Origin: Fistularia commersonii | Lineage: Eukaryota > Chordata > Actinopteri > Syngnathiformes > Fistulariidae | Reading direction: 5' to 3' | Assembly: GCA_037954325.1 (NCBI GenBank) | Contig: JBBMNZ010000015.1 | Coordinates: 17,416,001 to 17,480,000 of the forward strand | Length of the DNA: 64,000 bases | Shown: in pieces, positions 25,089 through 35,500 of the stretch | Numbering within the stretch: the first letter of the stretch is position 1 | Layout: each line of letters opens with the position of its first letter | Translations under genes and position numbers: made by a program | The notes under the pieces: model-generated | Seen by the model: the letters and a program-made list of their open reading frames with translations, nothing else | What the model was told of the DNA's origin: nothing | Database searches by the model: none

Positions 25089-25787
25089 ATGACCTTTGAC
25101 CTCCTTCCCCGCCATGACATGCACTTTCGGGACTCACTTGTAGGAGCTTCCGCCGGAAATCTCCTCCTTGATCTGGCGGTTGAGGGCGTCGGCGGCGGCC
25201 CGCCCCCGGCCGTCGGCGTCCGCCGCCGCCGCCGCCGCGGCCCGCCTCTTCTTCCCGTCACCGCCCTGCAGCAGCTCCTTCTCCTGCACCTTGTCGGCGA
25301 CGGCGCTCTTCTCCGCGCCGCCGTCCGTTTCCGCTTCCGGTTTGGCGGCCGTCCGGGGTATCCACGGGTGGTCGTGCTTCCGGGGCAGCGGCCAGGCCCG
25401 GAAGTCCTTCTGGTACTGCGTCTGGCTGCTGAAGGGCGCTTCCGGTCCGTGGTACTCGTGCTTGGGCTTGCAGCTGGGCTCCGGACGCACGTTCCAGCGC
25501 CGGAAGTCCTCGCGCGTCACCGAGCTGCACACGCGCTCCTCGGACGCGCAGCGGCGCGGCGGCCCGCGCGCCTGCCGCGAGGCGTTGCGGGGCGGCTGCG
25601 TTTCTATGGCGACGCGGGGCGGCTGCGGCTGCGGTTGCGGCGGCTGCGGGGGCTGCGGCTGCACGCGGTGCACGTCGGGCGCGTCCGCGTGTCGCGTGAG
25701 CACGAGCGGGACCGCGATGTCCGCCTTGTCCAGCTGGTTCCAGAAGCGCGCCATGCAGCACGCGCGGCTGATGCAGGGCCACGCCAT
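15427..25787 (-). CDS. map6: Microtubule-associated protein 6 (STOP protein)
   Basis: Three exons on the - strand: 25787-25138 (650 nt), 16025-15812 (214 nt) and 15648-15427 (222 nt). All are GT-AG and give 361 residues. The start 'MAWPCISRACCMARFWNQLD' matches mammalian MAP6 and keeps Cys5, Cys10 and Cys11, the known palmitoylation sites that target MAP6 to Golgi and membranes. A Pro/Gln tract lies at about 43-57. Mn-type modules follow: 'REDFRRWNV' (92), 'YQKDFRAWPLPRKHDHPWIP' (125) and, in exon 2, 'EFKAYRDVRPAKM' (220) with 'RRIRSLYSEPYIEPGKQ'. The end 'KEMNNKLAEAKE' stops where the mammalian long isoform runs on into its repeat-rich C-terminus, so only the short form is encoded. MAP6 stabilises microtubules against cold and binds calmodulin. 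Intron 1 spans 9.1 kb. The gene is head-to-head with mogat2. Confidence 0.95.
16832..16878. repeat. (TCC)n microsatellite
   Basis: About 15 uninterrupted 'tcc' units inside map6 intron 1. It produces spurious poly-Leu and poly-Glu frames. Confidence 0.95.
17934..18834 (+). mobile_element. Internally deleted pogo transposon
   Basis: Both ends carry matching phrases: 'ccgtattttcacgactataa' at the left and its imperfect reverse complement 'ttatagtcgtgaaattacgg' at the right. Inside, + strand frames give 'NNMDEVRLTFDIPVSHC', the second-aspartate region of pogo transposases, then after a frameshift 'KKGASTVAIRKTGY' and 'RRASYATICGWIVDA', ending 'LLKSEREDVDFDGFD' and a stop at 18548. A middle block of the DDE domain is missing. 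A phrase around 'gagaacgttaaaggggg' occurs near each end. It is inactive. Confidence 0.75.
18893..19070 (+). mobile_element. Fish retroposon 3' fragment
   Basis: 'tctgcgtggggttcctcag', 'ctcacagtccaaacgcatgc' and 'cagatgcgtgaacggtcgga' follow the order seen at 7370-7520. It begins within 60 bp of the pogo element. Confidence 0.5.
21091..21548. mobile_element. Tigger-like MITE with TA target duplication
   Basis: It starts 'cagtgaaacctcacttttcg' and ends 'gctgatccactg', and both sides are flanked by TA. The 458-bp interior shares an A-rich block ('aagaaaaaaaatcaaatact') with the fragments at 130-315 and 42650-43012. A - strand frame in it (from 21324) is probably transposon-derived. Confidence 0.75.
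21560..21685. repeat. Short tandem repeat, about 22-bp unit
   Basis: Five to six units of 'ggcctattacatagtaataa' type (with 'ca' following). Each unit contains the near-palindrome 'attacatagtaat'. It abuts the Tigger element. Confidence 0.9.
22135..22445 (+). pseudogene. RTE-type LINE remnant
   Basis: Decayed match to the remnants at 9487 and 51690: 'ctctttgggaggaaggagga', 'tggagaggatcaggaagg' and 'gggacggcacatggtagatg'. All frames are disrupted. Just upstream (about 22015-22065) is a four-fold 'aacccgagagg' repeat from a reversed retroposon fragment. Confidence 0.55.
22850..23375. repeat. Minisatellite rich in 'ccgcctccaacataaggct'
   Basis: About 520 bp of roughly 18-20-bp units alternating 'ccgcctccaacataaggct' and 'ccgcctccccatcagac' types. 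It lies in map6 intron 1. Units are diverged but clearly tandem. Confidence 0.9.
23532..23909. repeat. CA run followed by a GGAT tetranucleotide array
   Basis: (CA)n at about 23532-23597 is followed, after a retroposon fragment with 'tggattcttggattcccac', by (GGAT)n at about 23701-23909 interrupted by 'agaa' variants. The array explains the artificial His-Pro-Ser-Ile frames on the - strand. Confidence 0.95.
24031..25084. repeat. Cluster of TG/CA microsatellites
   Basis: TG at about 24031-24079, degenerate CA at 24190-24243, CA at 24400-24458, TG at 24795-24820 and CA at 25036-25084. The last ends 53 bp from the splice donor of map6 exon 1. Confidence 0.95.
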
Positions 25788-27591
25788 GCTCGCGCGGGAT
25801 CCGACGTGCGCGGACGTGGGGGAAAATCGGTGTTCCGCGGATGCGGGGACGCGCGCCGTGGGTACCGTGGGAGCGGGGCGTCAGGCGTGGACGCGCAGCG
25901 GCGCCATGGCGGTGCGGCAGTCGGGGCTTCGGTGGGGCTGCGGAGCCGCGAGCTCCGTCTCCGGTGTGTTTCGCTCCGCGCCGCCCCGACAGCATCAGCG
26001 CGCGGCCGCCCCGCCCCTCCCGCGTGCGTCCCGGAGACACCGGGAGAGCGCGAGCCGTGCGGCAGGCGAGTCATTGTGCGCGTCACGTGACTTCCGGTAC
26101 TACGACGAGAACAACAATAACAACCCCAGCGAACCCGAGGATGACATTTCGCGTACTTGGACTGATTATTTGTCCGTTTTTCTTTGTTTGTTTCACCTCG
26201 AGTTGATATGTTTGTTTCTTTTTTCCGTTCTTTATGTGTGTGTGTGTGTGTGCATTCACCCTCTTATATAGAGATAGAAAAACATTCACCATCTTATATA
26301 GAGATATACAAACACTCACCCTCTTATGTAGAGATATGTAAATATTCATCCTCTAATATAGAGATATACGAGCATTTACCCTGTCATTCACACATTATAT
26401 GCAGATATCGAATTATTCGCCCTCTTATATAGAGATATACAAACATTCACCCTCTCATTCACAAGTTATATAGAGATATTTAAAGATTTACCCTTTCATT
26501 CACACATTATATAGAAATATACAAACATTTGCCCTCTTATATAGAGATATACATTCACCCTCTCATTTATATGTTATATAGACAAACGCATTCATTCCTA
26601 TATCATGCATATAGATATTCAAAAAATCACCATCTCATTCACACATACATGGAGACATTTAACCATTTACCTTTTCATTTACATGTCATATAGATATAAA
26701 CACATCCATTCTTTCATTCAGGCACCATGTAGATATACAAAGATGATAGAGATATGCAACTTTCACCATCTCATTTATGCATTATATGGAGACATTTAAC
26801 CTTTTCATATACAAACATAGGCACAAAAATATTCACCTTCTCATTTTCATGTAATATAGATAGATTCATTCATGCACCAGATAGATATACGAACATGCAC
26901 CCCCTCATTCACATGACATACAGACATAAACCCATTAATTCTTTTATTCATATAGATATACAATGAAATTCACCCTCTCATATGCACATACATGAAGACA
27001 TTTAACCATCACAGCTCCAGCTGCTTATTTCTTCTTGGCATTGAATGATGTCAGGTTTACTGGGGCTTCCACCCTGGAGGAGAAGCTTCGTCCTTCACGT
27101 CCGTCACTGATGGACAAACAAAGCAGCCAGAGGTCTTTTAGTGCTTCACACACTGGGTGGGATTCTTCTCGCGTCAATACTCCATGAATAATCCATGGGA
27201 ATCCAAGGAGACGTCGGAGAGGAGCTTCAGACGTTCCTCTGAAGGAACCCCACGAGGCCGAGAGGAGATGAGGAGCTCACCGGGAGCCTCGCTTTTGCTT
27301 TGCTTCGTTTTAGCATCCAGATGTTTCAATCAGAACTTTTTTTCACATTGTGTCTTCTCGCTCTTGTATGTGTATGTGTGTGTGTGTGTGTGTGTGTGTT
27401 GGTCAAAGGTCTTGACAAATCAAGGCCTCATGAGTGAGGAGATAAGGCTCTCTGCGGGAGGTGATGGTGGGGAGGTGTGAACGTCGAACTTTGGACCTTC
27501 TCCTGGGCCGAGGCTGGTCTTCCTCGCCGCCGCCGCCAACGCCGCCGCCGCCTGCAGCTCCTCGGCTCGTCTTCTTCTCGCCTGGAGGAAC
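25788..27591. other. Head-to-head spacer between map6 and mogat2
   Basis: Both start codons face this 1.8-kb spacer, so the two promoters must lie here. The map6 side (25788-26100) is very GC-rich and continues the CpG-rich block of exon 1. The middle (26250-27000) is a minisatellite. The mogat2 side has a TG run at 27372-27398 and a 'gccgccgcc' leader at 27528-27556. I see no convincing TATA box on either side. Confidence 0.6.
26250..27005. repeat. Degenerate minisatellite, 'attcaccctcttatatagag' core
   Basis: Irregular units of about 30-60 bp with 'attcaccctc', 'tcattcaca' and 'atatagagatataca'. The 'ttcaccct...cattca' word is the reverse complement of the core at 7505-8600, so both arrays share an origin. 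Confidence 0.85.
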
Positions 27592-27744
27592 ATGAAGATC
27601 GACTTTGCGCCCCTGAACCTGCCCCTCCAGCGGAGGCTGCAGACCGCCGTCGTGCTGCAGTGGGTCTTCTCCTTCCTGGCGCTCGGTGAGTGTACGTGTG
27701 TGTGTGTGTGTATGCTTGTTATAACTTGTAAAGAGAGTAAAGGA

Positions 27745-27797
<53 letters not shown>

Positions 27798-27896
27798 GAT
27801 TTCGGGTGTTCAGCTGAAAAGCTGGAGACCTTCAGAGAGGAAGGAGATGTCAGAAAGGGGGGGGGGGGTGGAGAAATGGTTTGGCCAGGAGAGGGA

Positions 27897-27949
<53 letters not shown>

Positions 27950-28189
27950 GCATGCACACACACACACATGCACAGGACTGCGCCCGCAACTTTATGGTAT
28001 TTTATTTTTGAAGCTCTAACAGGTTTATATGCTTTGAGTGTTGTTATATAATCCAGATCAGACACAGCCTGTTACATCATAGCACGGCTCTACACCCGTC
28101 CATCCATCCATCCATCCATCAATCCATCCATCCATCAATCCATCCATCCATCCATCCATCCATCCATCCATCCATCCATCCATCCATCC

Positions 28190-28284
<95 letters not shown>

Positions 28285-28329
28285 CATCCATCCATCCATC
28301 CATCCATCCATCCATCCATCCATCCATCC

Positions 28330-28360
<31 letters not shown>

Positions 28361-29538
28361 CCTCCATCCATGTATGTTAGCTGAACACATGAGGGTCTTG
28401 TAACGCTTCCTGTCATTTCTCCTTTGTTTTTGCAGAAGGGATGAGAGTATAACATCCGACAGCATCTCAGATATCTCCTCTCTCTCTCTCTCTCTCTCTC
28501 TGCAGCTCCGACCTGCATCTTCCTGTTTGTGTACCTGCTCTTCGGCCGTTTCTGGCTGCTCAGCGTTTGCTACGCTGTCTGGTGGTTCCTGGACTTTGAC
28601 ACTCCGGCTCGCGGCGGCCGCAGGGTTCCCTTCCTGTGCGGCCTCAGGCTGTGGGACTACATGCGGGACTACTTCCCCGTCAAGGTGAGGGCGGAGGCGC
28701 TCGGGTTCCGGAGGGTCGTTCCTGCACCGCCTTCGAAACGGGCGCTAAGGTCCTCACAGGACCGGTAGCTCACCTCCTAGAGAACCATCTTCACGGTCAA
28801 AATAGCTTTCATTCATTCATTCATTCATTCATTTTCTTTACGGGTACCTCAGCGGTGCAGCCTATCCCTGCCCAGAGACATACAACCATTCACCCAGTAC
28901 TTCATATATATAAATATTTATATATATAGATAGATAGATATGAATGAATGAATGTATGTATAAATCTCTCTCTATATATAGACATACAACCATTCACCCT
29001 GTCATTCATTCATATATATATATATATAGACATACAACCATTCACCCTGTCATTCATTCATTCATATATATATGTATATATATAGACATACAACCATTCA
29101 CCCTGTCATTCATTCATTCAAATATATATATATAGACATACAACCATTCACCCTGTCATTCATTCATTCATTCATATATATATGTATATATATAGACATA
29201 CAACCATTCACCCTGTCATTCATTCATTCAAATATATATATATATAAACATACAACCATTCACCCTGTCATTCATTCATTCATTCATATATATATATATA
29301 TATATATATAGACATACAACCACTCACCCTGTCATTTACATATATTCACAATTAACATGCCATCTTGAGACATGCAACATTCACCAACATTCATACATCA
29401 TATATAAACAAACAACCATTCACCCTGTCATTCATTCATATATATATGTATAGACATACAACTACTCACCCTGTCATTCATTCATTCAAATATATATATA
29501 TATATAAACATACAACCATTCACCCTGTCATTCATTCA

Positions 29539-29574
<36 letters not shown>

Positions 29575-32500
29575 TACAACCACTCACCCTGTCATTTACA
29601 TATATTCACCATTAACATGCCATCTTGAGACATGCAACATTCACCAACATTCATACATCATATATAAACAAACAACCATTCACCCTGTCATTCATTCATA
29701 TATATATGTATAGACATACAACTACTCACCCTGTCATTCATTCATTCATTCATATGTATATATAGACATGCAACTATTCACCCTGTCATTCACGCATCTG
29801 GACAGTTCAGTGTCTCCAATGTCCTCCTGCATGTTTGTGGACTTTGCCTTGTCCTTGTGGCTCAGCCTTTACCTGGGGGTTCAGGGGAGCCAGGGTCCAC
29901 TGAGGAGGCAGCGCTGGAGAAGAAGCTGCTCCTCAGTCTGCTGGTCCTCAGAGGCTCCTGAACTGCCGCTGGAAGACATGGGGTAAATGGTCTCCAGGCA
30001 GGGTGCAGATACTGATCCTCTGGAGGACCTCAGTGGGTCCCACCTCCCGCTGGCAGCGTTCTGAGTTCACCAGCGTAGATGTTCCCCAGGTTGGCTGGAG
30101 ACCGACGTTGTTTCTCCAGTGTCCAGGAGAGATGCCGGTGAGCCTTCTTGACCAGAACAGAGTTGTTCCTAGATGTGGATCTCCAGCAATCCCAAGGATG
30201 TGGAAAGAGTCATCCGAAGTCCACCATGATCTCCTTGGTGTTGTTGGTGTCCAGGACCAGCTTGCTGGAGGCTGGTGCAGATCCTCCTCGCTGAAGGCGG
30301 ACGCTCAGCGAGGTGTCGTCAGCAAGCTTCATCTAGTGGCATTTTTCTGCATCGCTTTAATTAGAATAAAAAGCTTTTCTTTCAGCAGAAGGTGACGATG
30401 ATGACGTCCACCATGATTCAGCTTTGGGAGCAGCGGTTTCTTCTCATCCCGTTCCATCACGTTGCTTTTTGGAGACCCTGTCAAACCATCTCAGAAGCTG
30501 CTCCCTTCAGGGGTCACCAAACAAATCATCTCCCTCCATCTAACCCTCTCCTCTCACACCAACTAACTCTCCGGTCCTCCTTCTACCCTGATCTTCCCCA
30601 TCCCTTCTTTGTCCATGTCCAAAACATCTCGGTATGACTTTATCTCCAGAAGATCTACCATGTGCCGTCCCTCTGATGGACTCCCTCCTGATCTTCTCCC
30701 ACCATCTCCACATCTTCATCCCTGCTGCCTCCAGCTCTTCTCCTAAGTGTCTCCAAACCAAACGCCATGGTTGCTCTTCACCTCCATCTCCTCCACCTTA
30801 CCTCTCCCAGTCTTTTCGAGAGAGTAATCTGATTACATGGTATTGTTTGGCGTTACTGTGTGTTCCAGATGATCTGGATGTCTTTTCAGAAGATGCTCAG
30901 ACCTTCGGAGATGTGTTTTCCAACCAGTGCCACTCTCTCTTCCTGGCTTTTGTTGCCCCCTTGTGTTGAAACCTGAGCAGCGCCGGTGGAATTCCACAGT
31001 CTTGTGGCCTTTTCCACAAAGTCCCCTGATCCTGATTCCTTCTGAAGAACTTAGCAAGGAGGACAAAGCGCCCGTTGTCCTCCTCGCCTCCACCGATCAG
31101 ACTTTCCCGATTAAACCGAGGTTACCGTGTTCTCAAGCAGGTGTTCTTGGATGATAAATCAAATCAAACGTCTCCAAAGACGAGGCCGTTGCAGCACCAG
31201 AGAAGCATCGACGCACGCTTCAGAAGTGATGGATGCTTTAGAAACGCACCCTCGCCCGGAGGAGATCATCTCTATCAGAGAAGGACAGAAATAAAGCGGC
31301 TAGTGGACGTTCAGAATCTGGAGGTTGGATCCAAATCGCAAGGAGGTCACCTTGTCGTTTGAGGTGTCCTAGGACGGGAGTTTCCTCCAGGAACCCAGTG
31401 GCGCTAACAAGGCGCTATGGGTTTCTATCTTCTCTATATGGCCAGAAGGATTGGCTCACCTGCCTTGACTCGCATGAGAACTTAAGTGACATCCCATTCC
31501 TGATCCAAGGGGTTCGATATGACCTGGGTCCACCCTTTGCAGCTGGAACAACTTCGGCTCTTCTGAGAAGGCCGTCCACAAGGTTCACGAGTGTCTTGAT
31601 GGCAATTTTTGACGGTTCTTTCACAAGTGCATTTGCGATGTTTGACGAGAAGGTCTGGCTCTTGGTCTTTGCTCTGATTCATCCCAAAGGTGTTCAATGG
31701 GGTTGAGGTCAGGACTCTGTGCAGGACAGCCAGACTCCATCAGCCATGTCCTTATGGAGGTTGCTTTGTGCACTGGTGCACAGTCATGTTGGAAACTCTT
31801 CCCACAAAGTTGGGAGCATGGAATTGTCCAAAATGTGTTGGTATGCTGAAGCTTTCAGAGTTCCTTTCACTGAAGCTAAGAGGCCAAGACCAGCTGCTGA
31901 AAAACAACAGCTCCACCAAACTTCACACTTGGCACAATGCCGTCAGACAAGTATCCTTCTCCTGGCGACTGCCAAACCCAGACTCGTCCATCAGATTGCA
32001 AGATGTAGCAGCATGATCGGTCCCTCCAGAGAAGGCATCTCACCTTCTCTGGAGTCCAGTGTCGGCGCTGCATCCGACGAATCCCATTGCACTTGGTGAC
32101 GCTCTCTGCACATTGCTCTTCATCTCATCTGAAGGCCACATGAACTTTGGGGCCATTGGATCTGCAGAAAGTTGGCGGCCTCAGCATCCGCCGACTCGCT
32201 CCTTCACTTTGTGGTGTCGTCCCCAAACATTATTCTGATAATCCAGCTGACGGTTGACTGAAATATTTAGGAGCGAGGAAATTTCCCAACGGGATATAGT
32301 GTATTGACACCCTGCGTATCACTCCAAACCACAAGCTGCAGCGTTTCGGGCCCCTCGGGGTTTCCGGATTACGCCGGCGTTTCCCAGATAACCTCGGCGT
32401 GTTTGTGTTTTTCACCGGTAAAAATAAGATAACTTTCAAAACACGGACATTCGTCATAAAACTAGCTCACGGAGATAAGATAGCAGCGGGGAAAGGAAAG

Positions 32501-35500
32501 CGGCGGGATCGAAGTCGTTGCCAACTTCAAACCGGTTTCACGTATCCAGCTCACCGCGAGTCATGGCTGCCGTCATCTGACTGTACGCCCCATTAGCGTT
32601 CAGACAAAGAGTCAATGTCAGGGTGAAGGGGACCAGTGTTCCTCAGAGACGAATCACCGGCGTTGGTGCGATTCCACCCACCGTCCCTAATCCCGACCGC
32701 CGTCAGGTGGTGGAAGGAGGGCACGGACAATCTCCATAGGGGCAGACCGCACAAAGAGGCAGTACATTACACTCAGCGGATAAATCACAAATGACTCCAT
32801 GCAGATGAACACATGATCGCTGACAATCGAGTGGCTGGATGATCTGCTGAGTTCTGGGAAAGTCTCAGTTGGGCTTTTGCCGGCGTTTCCCCGTCGAGAA
32901 ACGTGCCGGCGAGTCCAGGAGTCTTTTCCAAGAAAGACCCGAAGAGGCTCAGGAGTTCGGCAAAACTCCTAAAGGCCTCGGAGAACGTCTTGAAGACGTT
33001 CCAACCCTCTTCCTAGAGGCTTCTTCAGTTCTAATGGCCTATGGAGAGTTTCTGAATATAGCTGCCAGGGTTTTGGGCGGGTCTAGGTTACGCTGGCTTG
33101 TTGTGTAAATGGAAGAGTTGATCTGCAGAGACTAGTTCAGGGGTCGGCAACCCGTAACACCCAAAGAGCCGTTTGGACCCGGTTTCCTCGGAAAAGAAAA
33201 CGCTGAGAGCCGCAATTACTTTTTGACGTCTAAAATAAAGGTACCACTGTATATATTGCTTTTTATTACCTTTACACTTTGTATAAACAAGTGTGTAGTG
33301 TGTTGCCTCTGAAATTCACAAAGTATTACGGAGAAAATTAATTTTTATTTATGTAATGAACTCATTTTGGGCTTTCAGAGCGTGTAGCGGAGCCTTGACC
33401 TGAATTTTAAAAATAAATCCGGAAAAAATCACTGTCAGTAAACAATAAAAAATAAGTATTTGCAAAATATCTTCATAAATATTTATTTTACCTGGTTTAT
33501 GGGACTTTACCGGCTGGCGGGTATACCGGCTTCCGCCAGTGTGACGTTATTTTGAGCGGCGAAAAATAATAAATATAATTTTATTTCATATTTTAAGATC
33601 AAAATAATCTTCCAACTTAGAACTAAAAGTTAAATCAAGGATTAACACAAATGAAATACACTTCAAATAAATATTATAATTTATTTTCCCAATGCTCGGA
33701 GCCGCAGTGTAAAGATGGAAGGGCCACACGGGTTGCCGACCCCTGGACTAGGCGTAAGGGGGTTGTTATGCTAATGGAGGTGTCGTTCGTTGGGACAAAT
33801 GTGCAACTTTGTGGGATTACCTGGACTGGACTGTGAAAAGGTAAAGCTAAACAGAGGAGTGAAACCTGTTGGATCTCATGAACTGAGGCCCAGGTGGAAG
33901 TTTCCAGGGGTTGCTTCTGGTCGTGGGTCTTTCCTGGTTGTTTGGAGTTTAAAAGGTACCGGTATATGGCGCTTGTTGAGCACCCTTCGGAGTGTCCGAA
34001 ACACCGGCAACAAACGGTATGACAATGTTCTTTCGTTTGTTGTCGTCTTCCTCCTGTTCTACGTTCCTGCATCTCGTGGTTTCCCGAGGCCCACTTGGGA
34101 TAGTTTCATGATCTCAAGGCTTCCCCATATATTTCCTATATAGTCCTTAGATTCAGAAACTCATTAGAAACATTAGAACTGAAGAAACCTCTGGGATGAG
34201 GGGTGAAACATCTTCAAGTGAAGAAACTCAAGTCCAGATGCCAAGACAAGAAGATTTCGGCACTAAATTCACCGAGAACCTCCACAGCCATGTCGTGAAA
34301 TGTAGTAAAATACCTTAAACAATCCTTCCAGGAAAGGAAGGTACTGTTGACGCTAGCTCCAAGTGCTCGCTAACTCCAATCATCGCTAATTATCACTTTA
34401 AATAGTCGTTGAACAGGAAGATCGATCAGAACAAGCTGCGTCTCTCAGAGCTGAAGAAGTTTACTGATGTCATCACGTTTAGCCCTTTTAGCACGAGCGC
34501 AAACTCGTGCATGCAGTATTAGCATGTTAAAACCGGCGGTAACGCTCAATCGCGTCCAATCCCTGTCAGCGTCACTGGACGGCGCCCGCCACACCGTCAG
34601 CTACGGTGCTAGCTTCAACCGCTCTGTGCTAATCGGACCGCTGGATGCTAATGCTAGTTTATTAAGTGATATAGTTGCATGACAGCAGCCTTTTCATACT
34701 TGTCAGCATCCAGACATGTATCCTGCCCGATTTGGCATTAAATTAACAACAATTTTTTACAACTACTTGGTTCGTCTTGTTTAAATATAACTTTGTGTTT
34801 CCAGGCTTTTAGCGTAAAACCCTCCCTGTCAGCTGATGATCAGGAGAAAGGCCGGGGGGTTTATGCGTGCACGGTATTGATTATGGCCGTGTTGTTGTAG
34901 CCGTTAGCTTTGCGCCGCACATCGCTCCGGCCCATCACGTTGCGTCGCACCGACGACCCCACGGGTGAGCTCTCTGATTGGCCGCCGACGGACAGTCGGT
35001 GTTTACAAACACCTATTAATGGAATCCGGCTAATGAGTAACCCGGCCGGGGGCTGCAGGCGGGGGCCGACGAGGAACAAAAACAAAACACAGCGGCGATA
35101 TCAAGGTCCAACATGGCGCCTTACAGTTCCCACCCAGAACAAACTGTAAATGTAGATATGACGAAGAAGAAAACATTCGCGAGCGGCGGAGATGCGTGAG
35201 ATTGCGAGCTGAGCCAATCAGAGGGCACAACGATACACTGTACGCCGCAAAACAAACCTCTTCACTCCTGACCTTTGGCACCGCTGACCCTTCCCGGGCC
35301 TGTGGGGACACGAAAACATTGTCGTACAGTTGAGATATCTTATCTGGACTGCGTGCTGTGATGATCAAAACAGTGCAAAGCCGTCCTCCTGTTGCTTCAC
35401 CGGCTCACGTAAACCCGGCCGAGGCTCTCCGAGCAGAAGTTCGACTCTTTTCGGGCGCAAGTATGTCGAGTACGTGCCGGTAACTGGTGAACCGTCACCG

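Larger units (their letters stand above)
16026..25137 (-). other. map6 intron 1, repeat-filled
   Basis: This 9.1-kb intron contains no recognised exon. It carries a CTC run, a deleted pogo element, a Tigger element, RTE and retroposon fragments, two minisatellites and at least five CA/TG or GGAT microsatellites. These are listed separately. Confidence 0.8.

Noticed and set aside
25138..25787. Pro/Gln tract in map6 exon 1 as a sequencing artefact
   Set aside because: Mammalian MAP6 has a similar Pro/Gln-rich stretch at the same place, so it is probably genuine.
24993..26271. Two + strand frames of 365 and 367 codons
   Set aside because: They are antisense to GC-rich map6 exon 1 and its promoter; Arg/Gly/Ala/Cys-rich content reflects base composition.
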